Shown one piece after another: positions 1 to 9,200 of a stretch of 58,667 bases of DNA. Location: positions 1 through 58,667 of the forward strand of contig NZ_JAGPXY010000035.1 in assembly GCF_018070325.1 (NCBI RefSeq), written 5' to 3'. The stretch comes from Micromonospora sp. H61 (GTDB taxonomy: Bacteria; Actinomycetota; Actinomycetes; Mycobacteriales; Micromonosporaceae). The notes under the pieces were generated by a model. It saw nothing but the letters and a program-made list of their open reading frames with translations. It did no database searches and was not told the DNA's origin. A program made the position numbers and the translations under genes. How positions within the stretch are numbered: position 1 is the stretch's first letter; each line of letters starts with the position of its first letter.

Positions 1-499
1 GGTGGTGGAGTTCGGCTCACCGGCGCAGGTGCTCCCGTCCTGGCAGGCGGAGCTGGCGGTGGGCGCCCTGCGCGGCCTGTCCCTGCGGATGCTGGCGATC
101 GCCGGGGTGGGGGTGGTCGCCGGTGATCTGACCTGGCGGGGGTCGAGCTGGAGCGGCGGCCCACGTCCCCCGGCCGGCTACCTGCTGCTCTCCAACTCGG
201 TCGACTGGATCTGGATGAGCGCGCTGGTGCTCTCGGTGGCCGGTCTGCTGGTGGTCTGGGCGACCGCGCGGGCGCCCCGGCCCGGCCTGGCCCTGGCCCA
301 ACGCGCGGTGGGCACCGGTCTGACCGGTGTGCTGGCGCTCGGCATAGTGACCGGCAGCGCCCTCTTCACCTGGTCGCTCAACCTCTGGGACGCGGCGGCG
401 CACTGGCCCCCGATGATCATCGGTGCCGTGTTGGTGGGCGGCGCCTACTTCTCGCTGACCCGCGCGGCGCGCGGCTGGCTGCTGGCCACCGCCCGCTGA
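1..499 (+). CDS. membrane protein, 5' truncated by window edge
   Basis: The reading frame is open from the first bases and ends at TGA 497-499, so only the C-terminal part (about 165 residues) is visible. Four hydrophobic stretches are seen, around residues 25-42, 60-85, 100-125 and 135-155, separated by short loops containing Arg, as in an integral membrane protein. It converges with the PadR regulator gene, 21 bp away. PadR genes often neighbour permease-type membrane proteins, but the family cannot be named from this fragment. Confidence 0.6.
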   Translation, partial: VVEFGSPAQVLPSWQAELAVGALRGLSLRMLAIAGVGVVAGDLTWRGSSWSGGPRPPAGYLLLSNSVDWIWMSALVLSVAGLLVVWATARAPRPGLALAQRAVGTGLTGVLALGIVTGSALFTWSLNLWDAAAHWPPMIIGAVLVGGAYFSLTRAARGWLLATAR

Positions 500-520
500 T
501 CGGCGGCGGATCCGAGCGGG

Positions 521-859
521 TCAGGCCGGGTTGGGCGGGCTGCCGGGATCGAGGAACCGGCCGACGGTCAGTTGGAACTCACGCCAGCCGGCCCGCTCCC
601 CGGCCAGCGCCCGCCGGCCGGAGTCGGTGAGCTCGTACGTCCGCCGTTCCCGGCCGCTGACAGTGCTCCAGGTGCTCGCCACGTGACCGGCGCGTTCCAG
701 GCGACGGAGCGCCGGATAGATGGTGCCGGTGGGCAGATCCAGACTGCCGTCACTGCGGGCGCGCAGCGCCTCGATGATCGCGTAGCCGTGCAGCGCGCCC
801 TGTTCGAGCACGGCGAGCAGCAGAGCGTCGAGATGGCCGTGCAGTTCCTGGGCCTTCAT
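521..859 (-). CDS. PadR family transcriptional regulator
   Basis: This 112-residue protein has the PadR winged-helix layout. An N-terminal helix leads into a HGYAIIEAL helix (about residues 25-33), then the TGTIYPALRRLERAG recognition region (about 43-58) and a wing with the R/Y-x-Y-E-L-T-D-x-GRRAL motif. The length is typical of short PadR proteins. PadR regulators are usually autoregulatory repressors that respond to small molecules; the ligand here is unknown. The ATG at 859 lies 8 nt downstream of a TAGCGT -10-like box and next to a 10-bp palindrome, suggesting a leaderless, self-controlled transcript. Confidence 0.9.
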   Translation of the reverse strand: MKAQELHGHLDALLLAVLEQGALHGYAIIEALRARSDGSLDLPTGTIYPALRRLERAGHVASTWSTVSGRERRTYELTDSGRRALAGERAGWREFQLTVGRFLDPGSPPNPA

Positions 860-860
860 A

Positions 861-873
861 CGTAGCTACGCTA
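861..873 (-). promoter_or_regulatory. PadR promoter with palindrome, likely leaderless
   Basis: A perfect 10-bp palindrome CGTAGCTACG (861-870) lies directly upstream of the PadR ATG (859-857) and overlaps a TAGCGT -10-like box (873-868 on the minus strand). The distance of 8 nt from the -10 box to the start codon fits a leaderless transcript. Autoregulation is an inference. Confidence 0.4.
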
Positions 874-1049
874 CTTGTCGAACCGCCGCTTCGCCAGCGG
901 TGACGACCAGCAGGTCGGACCAGTGCGCCAACCGGCCACCGGGGTGCGGGCATCGGTCACCCAGGGCTGCCGACTAGGGTATGTGCCCAGAGTCACTCGC
1001 CGGTCAGAGACCCCGGTGGGTGGGCAACCCGAAGCACACGGAGGTCAGC

Positions 1050-1973
1050 GTGGCCCGCCAGTCGCCCCAACGGCCCGACGCCGACGAGCCCGAGCTCGAC
1101 GACACCACCGGCGCGGCCGAGCCAGACGAGACCGAGACCGACCGCCCGTCGGCGTCGATCGACCGCTCACTCTGGGACGAGCTGCGCATCGACCCAGTGG
1201 AGATCGCCCTGCCCGCCGGCACCGGCTTCACGCTCCGGGCGTACCGACCGGCCAGTTCGCTGACTCCGACCGACGTGACCGAGCGCGACCAGGACGACCC
1301 GTTCCTCGCCCGCCGCCAGGCGATCGAGGAGGAGGAGGACGACGAGACCGTCGTCATCCTCGACGAGGAGTTGGCCCAGGAGTTCGCCGACGAGGACGAC
1401 GAGTCGAAGCGCCGCCGGGACGGCGCCGCCACCGACACCGAGACCGACGACGAGTCGGACGAGGCCGTCACGGACGAGGCGGACGACGAGGAGGTGCCGG
1501 TCTTCCTCAGCAACCGAGGCAAGCTGCTGCTGTTCAAGACCCCCGAGTCGCTTGTCAGTTTCATCCGATCCGGTGCGCCAAACGATCTGTCCCAACTGGA
1601 CAGCTGGAATGAATTGTCCGAACGGGTGGAGCCGGCAGACATCGCTCCGCTCGACGAGGACACCTACGAGCTCGACCTGGTCGTGGAGAACCTGCGCGGC
1701 GGGCACGACACGTGGGATTCGACCCTGCTGATCGAGGCGGGTGAGGCCGCGCGTGACCTCTCGTACGCATTGCGGCTGCCTGCGGTACTCGACATGCTCT
1801 CCGCCGGCTCCAGCCTCGACGACCTGGACGAGGCTCTGCGTGGCACCGCCAACGGTGGGATCGGCGCGTTCATGGCGCGGCGACGGCTGAAGAAGATCGG
1901 GGCGCAGACCGCAAGTTTGGGTTGGCGCACCATTGTCGGCAAGATCTCTGCGGTGGTGGACTGGCGCGACTGA
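1050..1973 (+). CDS. acidic protein of unknown function, partner of the IS110-like gene
   Basis: I do not recognise a characterised family; such proteins may carry vague replication-related names in databases, which the sequence does not support. The GTG at 1050 is chosen because GGAGG lies just before it; the longer frame from 981 starts directly on a -10-like box. The 307 residues begin with an acidic, disordered region rich in D/E/T (about 1-150). An ordered C-terminal half follows with the stretch VFLSNRGKLLLFKTPESLVSF, several helices and a basic end (ARRRLKKIG). No membrane segment or catalytic motif is visible. The next gene begins 63 bp downstream on the same strand with its own strong SD, so the two may be co-transcribed. 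Confidence 0.7.
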   Translation: MARQSPQRPDADEPELDDTTGAAEPDETETDRPSASIDRSLWDELRIDPVEIALPAGTGFTLRAYRPASSLTPTDVTERDQDDPFLARRQAIEEEEDDETVVILDEELAQEFADEDDESKRRRDGAATDTETDDESDEAVTDEADDEEVPVFLSNRGKLLLFKTPESLVSFIRSGAPNDLSQLDSWNELSERVEPADIAPLDEDTYELDLVVENLRGGHDTWDSTLLIEAGEAARDLSYALRLPAVLDMLSAGSSLDDLDEALRGTANGGIGAFMARRRLKKIGAQTASLGWRTIVGKISAVVDWRD

Positions 1974-2036
1974 CCCGTACCGGGGAGCATCAGTTGCTGG
2001 CAGAGGAAAGACCTGTCCCGGGAGGAGGACGACGCC

Positions 2037-4457
2037 GTGGCGCTCGTGCGCGTTTACTGCGGTCTGGCCTCGGCGGATCCGGCTGACCGACCGGCCTCCG
2101 CCGGTTCGACGCTGACGTCCGCTGTGGTCGACGACGCAGGCCGTCTGCTGCATGTCTGCGAGATCAGCGATGACGCCGCTGGCTACGCCCAGCTCGTCGC
2201 GCTGCTCGTGGAGCGGTCGGGCGGGCCGAGCGGTGCGGCCATCGCCGCCGACAGCGACGACCACACGGTCACCTCGCTGCTGAGCGCCGCGGGGCGACCC
2301 CTGGCCATCGCTGACGACGACTCGGTGGACGACTTCGCCGAGCGATTCGCCGATGACGACTCCCTTGAGGAGATGCAGTCGCCTCCGGCCGAACGACGGG
2401 CGGTCGGCCTCGCCCGCGCGTTGCAGGCGGGGGCGCTCTCCGCTGTCACCCTGCCGGCACCTCGGGACCTCGCCGGTTACAAGCAGGTGCTCTCCGCGCA
2501 CGCCGCGCTGGCCAGTGGTCGACACTCCGCCGCCGTGGCGCTGCGCGAGGTTCTGCGTGAGCTCTACCCGGCGGCCCTGCGCGCATACCCGGACCCGGCC
2601 GAGCCGGTCTCTCTGGCCGTGCTGGACGCGCTGCCCGAGCCGGGCATGCTCGGCGGCACCGTGGCCCGGGGCCGCGAGGTCTCGGTCGCGGCGGATGCCA
2701 TCGCCGCGCACCTCGCCGCGGACGGGGTCGCCGATGCCGAGGAGATCAACGAGGCGGTCACCGCCCTGCGGGTCGCCATCTCCGAGACACCCCGACGTGC
2801 CGCTGTCAACCGGGCGCTCACGTCCGCGGTGGCCGAGACGGTCCGCCAGGCCGTCGCCTCCGTACGGGCCTGCGACGCCGGTTGTGAGGCGCTGGTCAGC
2901 GCGCTCAGCTCACGGGTCACCACTCCTGTCCAGGCACCCGGCCGCCGGGCCGCGGCCCGCCGTGGCGAGTCCGTCGGCGAGTTGACCGGCCTGGCCGGCG
3001 CCAACGCCGGGTTGACCGGTCGGGCCGGCACCAACGCCGGGTTGCGGTCGGTTCGACCCACTCCGCCGGCCGCCGACCCGGCACCCGCTGTCGGGCGGCG
3101 CAGCCGCCCCGAGCCGGTCCCCGGTAACGCGCCGTTGGCGTCGCCCCGCCCGCTCGGGCCACCGCCGGTCGCCCCCGCGCCGGTCACGCCGCCGCCGGTA
3201 GCACCCGCGCCGATGACTCCGGCGGCGATGGCTGGTCCGCCTGCGTCCACGCTGCCCAGTCGCAGCGAGCCGCTCCCCAGCCGGATCGACGGCCCGACCA
3301 ACCGGCCCGTCTCCTCGCCGCCGCCTCCGCCGCCCGGGATCACCCCGATCGCGCCGGCGCAGCGCGGCATGGTGCCGCCGGCCGAGGCCGGTGAGCCGTT
3401 CCGGCCGACGCTGACCACTGCCGCGATCAACAACGCGCGGGCCGAGCGGCAGCGGACCGTCATTCCGCCCCGCCCCAAGACCAACGGCGAGCCCCGGCCG
3501 AGCCACCAGCAACGCCCGGTCGACGAGCCACCCACCGGCGGGTTCAGCGCCACCGATCTCAGCATTCCGGTGCCGACCCCCCGGCCGGGTCAGGAGACCG
3601 CACCGCCCGGCTCCCGTGCCAACTGGCCGCTGGTCAACAACCCGGAGGACCCGTCCGACAGCTCACCGAACAACCCGGTGGCCTACTCGTACGGCGGCAG
3701 CCGCGGTGTCGACGCCCCGACCGACCCGGGTCGGGCCGACGGTCGGGTCACCCCGCCGTGGTTGGCGGACGACCTGCCACCGGAGCCGCCGATGCTGCGG
3801 CTGGTGGAGCCGCCGCCGCTGGCCGACCGGGCGCTGCGCGAGGGGCTCAACCCTCCCGCGGACCAGCACCTGGAGACGCCGCCGCTGCGCCTGGTCGACC
3901 GCGAGCAGGCCGCTCGCAACGGTCGGGCGGCCGCCCGTACGGAGCGCGCCCCCGAGCACCGGCCGCCGCCCCCGGTCGAGCACCGGCCACCGCCGAGGGA
4001 GCACCGGCCGCCGCCGGTCGCCGACGAGGGCGACGGCGATCTGCTGATCTTCGCGCAGGCCAAGTCGGCCTGGTTCGTGGGGCAGCCCGAGGAGTCCGAC
4101 CTGGACTGGTCGACCACGGCCGACACCGGTTGGCAGGCCGCGGAGCAGGCCGCCCGCCCGGCGGTGGGCGCCGAGACCAACGCCGGGCTGCCGAAGCGCG
4201 TGCCGCAGGCCAACCTGGTGCCGGGTTCGCCGCTGCGCGAGGAGCGCCCATTGCGGATAGTGCGTGATGCGGCAAGTCTCGCGGAGAACACGACCGGCTA
4301 CTTCCGTGGCTGGCGTCGCGGCCAGGAAATCGGCGGTTTCGCTGTGGGTGGTCGGCCCGGTCGCGAGGCGGCCGGCGGTTGGGACTTCAGCCGCGACCAC
4401 GGTGACCGCGACGACGACCGGGAGTACGAGTACCGCTCGGCGGGCTACCAGTCCTGA
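2037..4457 (+). CDS. domesticated IS110-type transposase domain fused to Pro-rich linker and conservon-kinase-like tail
   Basis: The GTG start is preceded by GGGAGGAGG. Residues about 1-280 follow the layout of IS110-family transposase N-termini: an initial strand ending in GL, a second strand-helix block (AGRLLHVCEI), a GRPLAI strand, a helix ending in GLARALQAG, and an Arg-rich helical block ending in LRELYPAAL. The expected acidic residues are altered: the GLD motif reads GLA, the next acidic site reads AADS, and the usual KTDxxDA reads PPAERRA. The C-terminal IS110 serine domain is missing. It is replaced by about 380 residues rich in Pro, Ala and Gly and a tail with IFxxxxSAWF (671-680), GWQAA, GLPKR (717-721) and YFRGWRRG (755-762). 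The same motif set ends the kinase of the facing conservon. I infer a non-transposing, co-opted protein that works with that signalling system. Confidence 0.75.
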   Translation: MALVRVYCGLASADPADRPASAGSTLTSAVVDDAGRLLHVCEISDDAAGYAQLVALLVERSGGPSGAAIAADSDDHTVTSLLSAAGRPLAIADDDSVDDFAERFADDDSLEEMQSPPAERRAVGLARALQAGALSAVTLPAPRDLAGYKQVLSAHAALASGRHSAAVALREVLRELYPAALRAYPDPAEPVSLAVLDALPEPGMLGGTVARGREVSVAADAIAAHLAADGVADAEEINEAVTALRVAISETPRRAAVNRALTSAVAETVRQAVASVRACDAGCEALVSALSSRVTTPVQAPGRRAAARRGESVGELTGLAGANAGLTGRAGTNAGLRSVRPTPPAADPAPAVGRRSRPEPVPGNAPLASPRPLGPPPVAPAPVTPPPVAPAPMTPAAMAGPPASTLPSRSEPLPSRIDGPTNRPVSSPPPPPPGITPIAPAQRGMVPPAEAGEPFRPTLTTAAINNARAERQRTVIPPRPKTNGEPRPSHQQRPVDEPPTGGFSATDLSIPVPTPRPGQETAPPGSRANWPLVNNPEDPSDSSPNNPVAYSYGGSRGVDAPTDPGRADGRVTPPWLADDLPPEPPMLRLVEPPPLADRALREGLNPPADQHLETPPLRLVDREQAARNGRAAARTERAPEHRPPPPVEHRPPPREHRPPPVADEGDGDLLIFAQAKSAWFVGQPEESDLDWSTTADTGWQAAEQAARPAVGAETNAGLPKRVPQANLVPGSPLREERPLRIVRDAASLAENTTGYFRGWRRGQEIGGFAVGGRPGREAAGGWDFSRDHGDRDDDREYEYRSAGYQS
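2982..3041 (+). repeat. two tandem 30-bp in-frame repeats
   Basis: Two adjacent 30-bp units (2982-3011 and 3012-3041) each encode a LTGxAGxNAG decapeptide within the disordered linker of the IS110-like protein. They differ at a few bases only, so the linker expanded recently by duplication. Confidence 0.75.
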
Positions 4458-4470
4458 TCCGTCAGCACAT

Positions 4471-4510
4471 GCGGGAGCGCCCCCAGCCGGCTGGCTGGGG
4501 GCGCTCCCGC
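4471..4510. terminator. bidirectional hairpin terminator
   Basis: A perfect 18-bp stem (4471-4488 with 4493-4510) closes a 4-nt loop, 14 bp after the stop codon of the IS110-like gene. It lies between that gene and the convergent conservon operon. There is no T-tract, as is usual in high-GC actinomycetes. Confidence 0.85.
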
Positions 4511-4539
4511 GTCAGCAGGGCGGTTCCCCGGGTACGCAG

Positions 4540-4618
4540 AAGCCGCCTCGTGAGGACCATGGGTGAGCTCGTGCCCCGGACAGGGGCGGACAGCTTCCAG
4601 GTCACCAGGAGGCGGCTT
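4540..4618. repeat. second inverted repeat between the convergent genes
   Basis: A perfect 10-bp inverted pair, AAGCCGCCTC (4540-4549) and GAGGCGGCTT (4609-4618), has further partial pairing inside. It fills the otherwise gene-free 218 bp between the terminator at 4510 and the end of the GTPase gene. It may be a second terminator for the leftward operon or a remnant of a small mobile repeat. Confidence 0.4.
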
Positions 4619-4728
4619 GGCGGCGCGCCGGCTCGTCCAGGCGACGAGCCAGCGCGGTGGGACTCACCGGGGCGGCTGGCAGCGCCCGGTGGCGGCCGGA
4701 GCCACCACCGGGGCGTGGAGCGCCGCGA

Positions 4729-5322
4729 TCAGGCCGGGGCGACGGCGCGCGTACGGCGCATGGTGAGCACGTACTCGACCAGCGAGATCAGCACGTGCTT
4801 CGTCGACTCCCGGTTACGGGCGTCACAGGCCACCACCGGCACGTCGCTCGAGATCGCCAAGGCGTCCCGGACGTCCTGCGGGTCGTGGTACTGCATCCCG
4901 TCGAAGCAGTTGATCGCCACCAGGTACGGCAGGCGTCGGTGCTCGAAGAAGTCGATCGCCGCGAAGCAGTCGGCCAGCCGGCGAGTGTCCACCAGCACGA
5001 CCGCACCGATCGCACCCCGCACCAGTTCGTCCCACATGAACCAGAAACGGGTCTGACCCGGCGTACCGAACAGGTACAGGATCAGGTCACGGTCGATCGA
5101 GATCCGGCCGAAGTCCATGGCCACCGTGGTCGTCGTCTTGCCCGGCACCTGCCGGGTGTCGTCGACGCCCACGCCAGCGGAGGTCATGATGGCCTCGGTG
5201 GTCAGCGGCGTGATCTCCGAGACCGAGCCGACCAGCGTCGTCTTACCGACGCCGAATCCACCGGCGATAACGATCTTCGCCGACGTCACGCGGCCGCTCG
5301 GGTTCGGCGGGCGGTGCGACAT
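4729..5322 (-). CDS. cvnD: conservon GTPase (CvnD-like)
   Basis: This is a small Ras/MglA-like GTPase of the type that ends conservon operons. The P-loop GGFGVGKTT lies at residues 21-29, a switch-II equivalent reads FGTPGQTRF, and the base-recognition motif reads INCFDG instead of NKxD, a form common in this group. In Streptomyces conservons the GTPase acts with the kinase, roadblock and DUF742 proteins in a membrane-associated complex. ATG 5322 gives a 1-nt gap after the DUF742 stop codon; an in-frame ATG at 5343 would overlap that gene. The protein is 197 residues long, the usual size, and no P450 gene follows. Confidence 0.9.
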   Translation of the reverse strand: MSHRPPNPSGRVTSAKIVIAGGFGVGKTTLVGSVSEITPLTTEAIMTSAGVGVDDTRQVPGKTTTTVAMDFGRISIDRDLILYLFGTPGQTRFWFMWDELVRGAIGAVVLVDTRRLADCFAAIDFFEHRRLPYLVAINCFDGMQYHDPQDVRDALAISSDVPVVACDARNRESTKHVLISLVEYVLTMRRTRAVAPA

Positions 5323-5323
5323 G

Positions 5324-5698
5324 TCAGAGCCTGCGAAGTCCACTCAGCACCCTCTCCAGCAGTTCAGTGCCCACCGCGTCGTCGGAGTCGTCCAAAATGG
5401 TCGGCTCGTGGACCGCGACCAGGCCGTCCGTCGCCATGTCGGCGATGAGCACCCGGGCCACACCGAGCGGGAGCTGCATCCGCGCCGCGATCTCCGCGAG
5501 CGATTGCACGCGACCGTCACACAGCGCGGCGATGTACTGGTGTTCGCGGCCACCACCGTTGCCATTGGCAGCGGTACGGCCGCGCACCGTCGTCTCGACG
5601 AGCGCCTCCAGCGCGATGTCGAGCCGGGGACGGGTGCGACCACGGGTCACGGCGTATGGACGGACCAACGCTCCGGTCGGTTCGTCACGATCGGCCAT
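5324..5698 (-). CDS. cvnC: DUF742 protein (CvnC-like)
   Basis: This 124-residue protein matches DUF742. It has an N-terminal LVRPYAVTRGRTRP motif, a middle containing ALCDGRVQSLAEIAARMQLPLGVARVLIADM, typical of a winged-helix fold, and an end reading LLERVLSGLRRL. In conservons it partners the roadblock and GTPase proteins. ATG 5698 is chosen because GGAGGTG lies about 9 nt upstream; the GTG at 5710 would overlap that SD. It sits between the roadblock gene (99-nt gap) and the GTPase gene (1-nt gap) in a single operon. Confidence 0.9.
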   Translation of the reverse strand: MADRDEPTGALVRPYAVTRGRTRPRLDIALEALVETTVRGRTAANGNGGGREHQYIAALCDGRVQSLAEIAARMQLPLGVARVLIADMATDGLVAVHEPTILDDSDDAVGTELLERVLSGLRRL

Positions 5699-5796
5699 CT
5701 CGCCGCTCACCTCCTTCGCACCCGTTACCGGCTCCCACCGGTGAAACCCGTCGTTGTCGTTGTTGCAGTCGTGCCGACCTCACGATCGGCTAGACG

Positions 5797-6201
5797 TCAG
5801 CCCAGCATGCCCGCAGCCGCGCGCGGCTGCGGGGTCAGTGCGTCGCCCACCCGGTCGACCAGCAGCGCCATCTCGTAGCCAACCTGGCCCACGTCGGAGC
5901 TGCGGGCTGCCAGCACGGCGAAGGACGAGCCGTCCGAGATGGACATCAGGAACAGGAAGCCATTGTCCATCTCCACGACGGTCTGCAACACCGCGCCTCC
6001 CTCGAAGCAGCGTGCTGCCCCCTGGGTCAGGCTGACCAGACCCGACGAGATCGCGGCGAGCTGGTCTGCCCGGTCGCGCGGCAGATCCCGTGACGACGCG
6101 AGGAGTAGGCCGTCCGCCGATACGGCGACCGCATGCGCGACGCCGGGCACCCGGTCGGCGAAGTTGGCCAGCAGCCAACCAAGATCCTGCGTAGTTGTCA
6201 T
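5797..6201 (-). CDS. cvnB: roadblock/LC7 domain protein (CvnB-like)
   Basis: This 134-residue protein is a single roadblock/LC7 domain. It has an N-terminal helix (LGWLLANFADRVPGV), the AVAVSADGLLLASS strand pair, the middle helix DQLAAISSGLVSLTQGAARCFEGG and the strand MDNGFLFLMSISDGSSFAVLA. Roadblock proteins in this context are thought to regulate or scaffold the small GTPase. The ATG overlaps the kinase stop codon in an ATGA, so translation is probably coupled to that of the kinase. Confidence 0.93.
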   Translation of the reverse strand: MTTTQDLGWLLANFADRVPGVAHAVAVSADGLLLASSRDLPRDRADQLAAISSGLVSLTQGAARCFEGGAVLQTVVEMDNGFLFLMSISDGSSFAVLAARSSDVGQVGYEMALLVDRVGDALTPQPRAAAGMLG

Positions 6202-9200
6202 CCTTCTTGCTCCTTCTGCCCGCTCCCGGCCACCGGGCCTGAGCCAGACTGCGAGGATTGCCCTCCCGGAGTCGCCTCCGGGCTGGTCGGGTTGTCCGAG
6301 GTGCTACGCCCTCGCTGCACGCCCCGGTGGTAGGCGGAGAGCAGGCCACGAACCGCCTCCGGGGAGCGCCGCTGGACCGAGGTGGTGGGCTTCTCTACCG
6401 CACCGGGTACCAGCTGCGCCATCGGCTTGCGCTTCGGCAGACCGGTCGTGGTGGTCTCGCTCACCGGCGCCGCGCCGGCCGCCGCGGAGGCAGCACGCCA
6501 GCCGTCGTCGGCAGCGGTCTGCCAGCCGTTGCTCTGCGGTTGGGGCCGGCGGTTCGGCAGGCTCTCGGCGAGGCTGGGGCGGGTGCCCTCGTTCGCTGTG
6601 GAGCCGTTGTCCCGCGGCGCTCCTCCGACCGTCGGAGTGTCTGCCATCGGTGTGTTACCTGTCGTCCCGGGTGGTGTCTTGTGGACTGCCCGACCGGTGG
6701 CCTCGACCGTGGCGAACTGCTGGGTCGCGGAGTCGCCGTTCGTCGCTGGCTGGGCGCCGGCCGCGGTCTCCTCGGAGCCCGGGCGACGGGTACGGAACCA
6801 GGCCGACTCGAGCTCCCGGAAGATCGGCAGCTCCATCGTCTCATCCGCGTACCGCTGACGGTTCTGCGCCTGCGGCTGCTGCGGCGTTGGCCGAGTCTGC
6901 GGCGTTGGCCGAGTCTGCGGAGCCGGGGTCGGCGCAGGAGCCGGAGGCTGGGCTGCGGCCGGCTGCTCGCCCGGTCGCGGCACCCGCGGCAACTCCGTCG
7001 TCATGTCCAGCGCGGCGGCGAGCCGCTCGGGCACCGGCGGGGTGGCCGTGTCCCGGTCGCTACCCGGCACTGGCGGCCAGGCCGGCGGCGCCGGGGCGTT
7101 GGGTGCCTGCGCGGGCGGGGCGGATCGGGGCGCGAAGCCGCTGAACGACTGGCTGGACGCCGGCGGCGCCGAGTACGGCTGGTTCGAGTACGGCTGCCCG
7201 GACGCCGGCGAGGCCGAGACCGGCGCCGCGGACACCGGCGGACCGGCGTACGGCTGCCCGGAGGCCGGAGCGGCGGACACCGGCGCGCCGCCGTACGGCG
7301 CACCCGAGTAGGGCTGCCCGGAGTACGGCTGGCCGGATGCCGGCGAGGCGGAGACCGGCGCACCGGAGTAGGGCTGCGCGGAGACCGGCGGCGCCGAGTA
7401 CGGGTGCGCCTCGGGGCTGCTCGGCAGCTGACGCGGAATGGCCGGCTGCTGGCCGGTGGTCGGGGTCTCGTCCCCGGCCCGGCGCTGCGGCAGCGGGTCG
7501 GTGCCCTGGCCGTTGGCCGACCGGGGGGTGAACCCGTCACCGCCGTTCGTCCCGGCCGCGCCGGTCAGGTCGGACCAGGCCGGCATCGACCGGTACGCGC
7601 CACCGTTGGCCGGGGCGCCGGCACCGTTGCGCGTGGCGGGGTCGAACGGGCGACCGCCCAGGGTGACCTGGTTTCCGGACTCGCTCGGGCGAGGGCCGTT
7701 GCCCAGCGCGGGCAGCGCGCCGAACACCGGTGCGGGCCCACCGGACTGCGGACCACCGAACTGGGGAGCGCCGGCCGCCGGCAGCGCCGGAGGCTGCTGC
7801 ACCCGACCGGAGAGCGCCCGGGGCACCAGCACCGAGGTGGGCAGGGTCACGTCGGCGACCGTGCCGCGATCGTTGCCGGGGCGGAGTTCGACCCGGACAC
7901 CGTGCCGGGACGCCAGTCGGGCGACCACGACCAGGCCCATCATCCGGGACACGGCCACGTCGACCTGCGGTGGCGTCGCGAGCCGCTCGTTGAGGTCGTG
8001 CAGCTGCTCGGCGCTGATGCCGATACCGCGGTCCTCGACGTACAGCGAGGCGCGGTCGCCGACACGCCGGGCCTCGACCATGACCTGCGAGTCGGGCGGG
8101 GAGAACGCGGTGGCGTTGTCGAACAGTTCCGCGACGAGGTGCACCAGGTCGTTGACCGCGTGCGCGGCGACCTCGATGTCGCGGTCGATGACACCGAAAT
8201 CGATCCGGGTGTAGTGCTCGACCTCGGACTGCGCGGCGCGCAGCACGTCGATGAGGGCGGCCGGCTCACGCTGCACGCGGGTGGAGTCGGCACCGGCGAG
8301 CACCAGCAGGTTCTCGTCGTTACGGCGCATCCGGGTGGCCAGGTGGTCCAGCTGGAACAGCTCGGCCAGCCGGTCCGGGTCCTCCTCGCCGCGCTCCAGC
8401 CGGTCGAGGTGCCCGATGAGGCGGTCGACCAGGATCTGGGAACGACGGGCGAGGTTGACGAACATGGTCGCGACGGAGGCACGCAGTGCCGCCTGCTCGG
8501 CGGCCGTGCGGACGGCTTCCAGGTGGACGGCGTTGAACGCCTCGGTCACCTGGCCGAACTCGTCCTTGCTGCGCACCGGCAGTGGTTCGGCGATCTGGTT
8601 GGCCAGCTGCACCGGGGAGAGCTGCCCGACGACCTGCGGGTCGCGCAGACGGGCCACCGCCTGTGGCAGGCCGTACTGGGCCACGGAGAGCGCGCCCTGC
8701 CGCAGCTCACGGAGTGAGCGGGCCATCGAGCGGGCCACCAGGTAGGCGAAGAGGATGGCCAGCAGCAGCATGCTGAGCAGTAGGCCGGTCTCCAGGAAGA
8801 CCTGGCGCTGGACGTCCGAGCGGAGGGTGTCGGCCTGGTTGACCACTTCACTGTCGAGCTTCCGCTCGACGGTGCGGATCAGCTTGGCGTTGGCCGTCAT
8901 GGCGGCTTCCCACTGGTCCGGGCCGAACGGCGCACCGCGCATGTCGCCGGTGGTGTTGCCGTCGATCCAGCCGGTGTAGTTCTGTGCCTGCCGGCGGTCG
9001 CCGCCCGCGACCGTCTGGTCGTGGAACTTCGCGTCGTCCGGGGTGGCGACGGCCTTGAAGCTCTGCAGGGCCTGCTGCTGGCCGGTGTCACTGGCGACGT
9101 AGTCCCTGCGCAGTGCCGGGGTCAGGCGCTGTCGGCCCTGAACGCCCAGTGCGCGGTGCACGACGACCCGGCGTACGGCCAGGAACTCCTTCTCCCGGGC

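Noticed and set aside
1167..2711. Leftward frame of about 500 residues across the acidic and IS110-like genes
   Set aside because: It spans two genes and their spacer on the other strand, is Arg/Gly/His-rich and has no SD or motifs.
2037..4457. Active IS110 insertion sequence
   Set aside because: Acidic catalytic positions are altered, the serine domain is missing, no terminal repeats or bridge-RNA-like flanks are visible, and the gene ends in a signalling tail.
7140..7410. CRISPR-like or minisatellite array
   Set aside because: The repeats are degenerate, without unique spacers, and translate in frame as the kinase linker.
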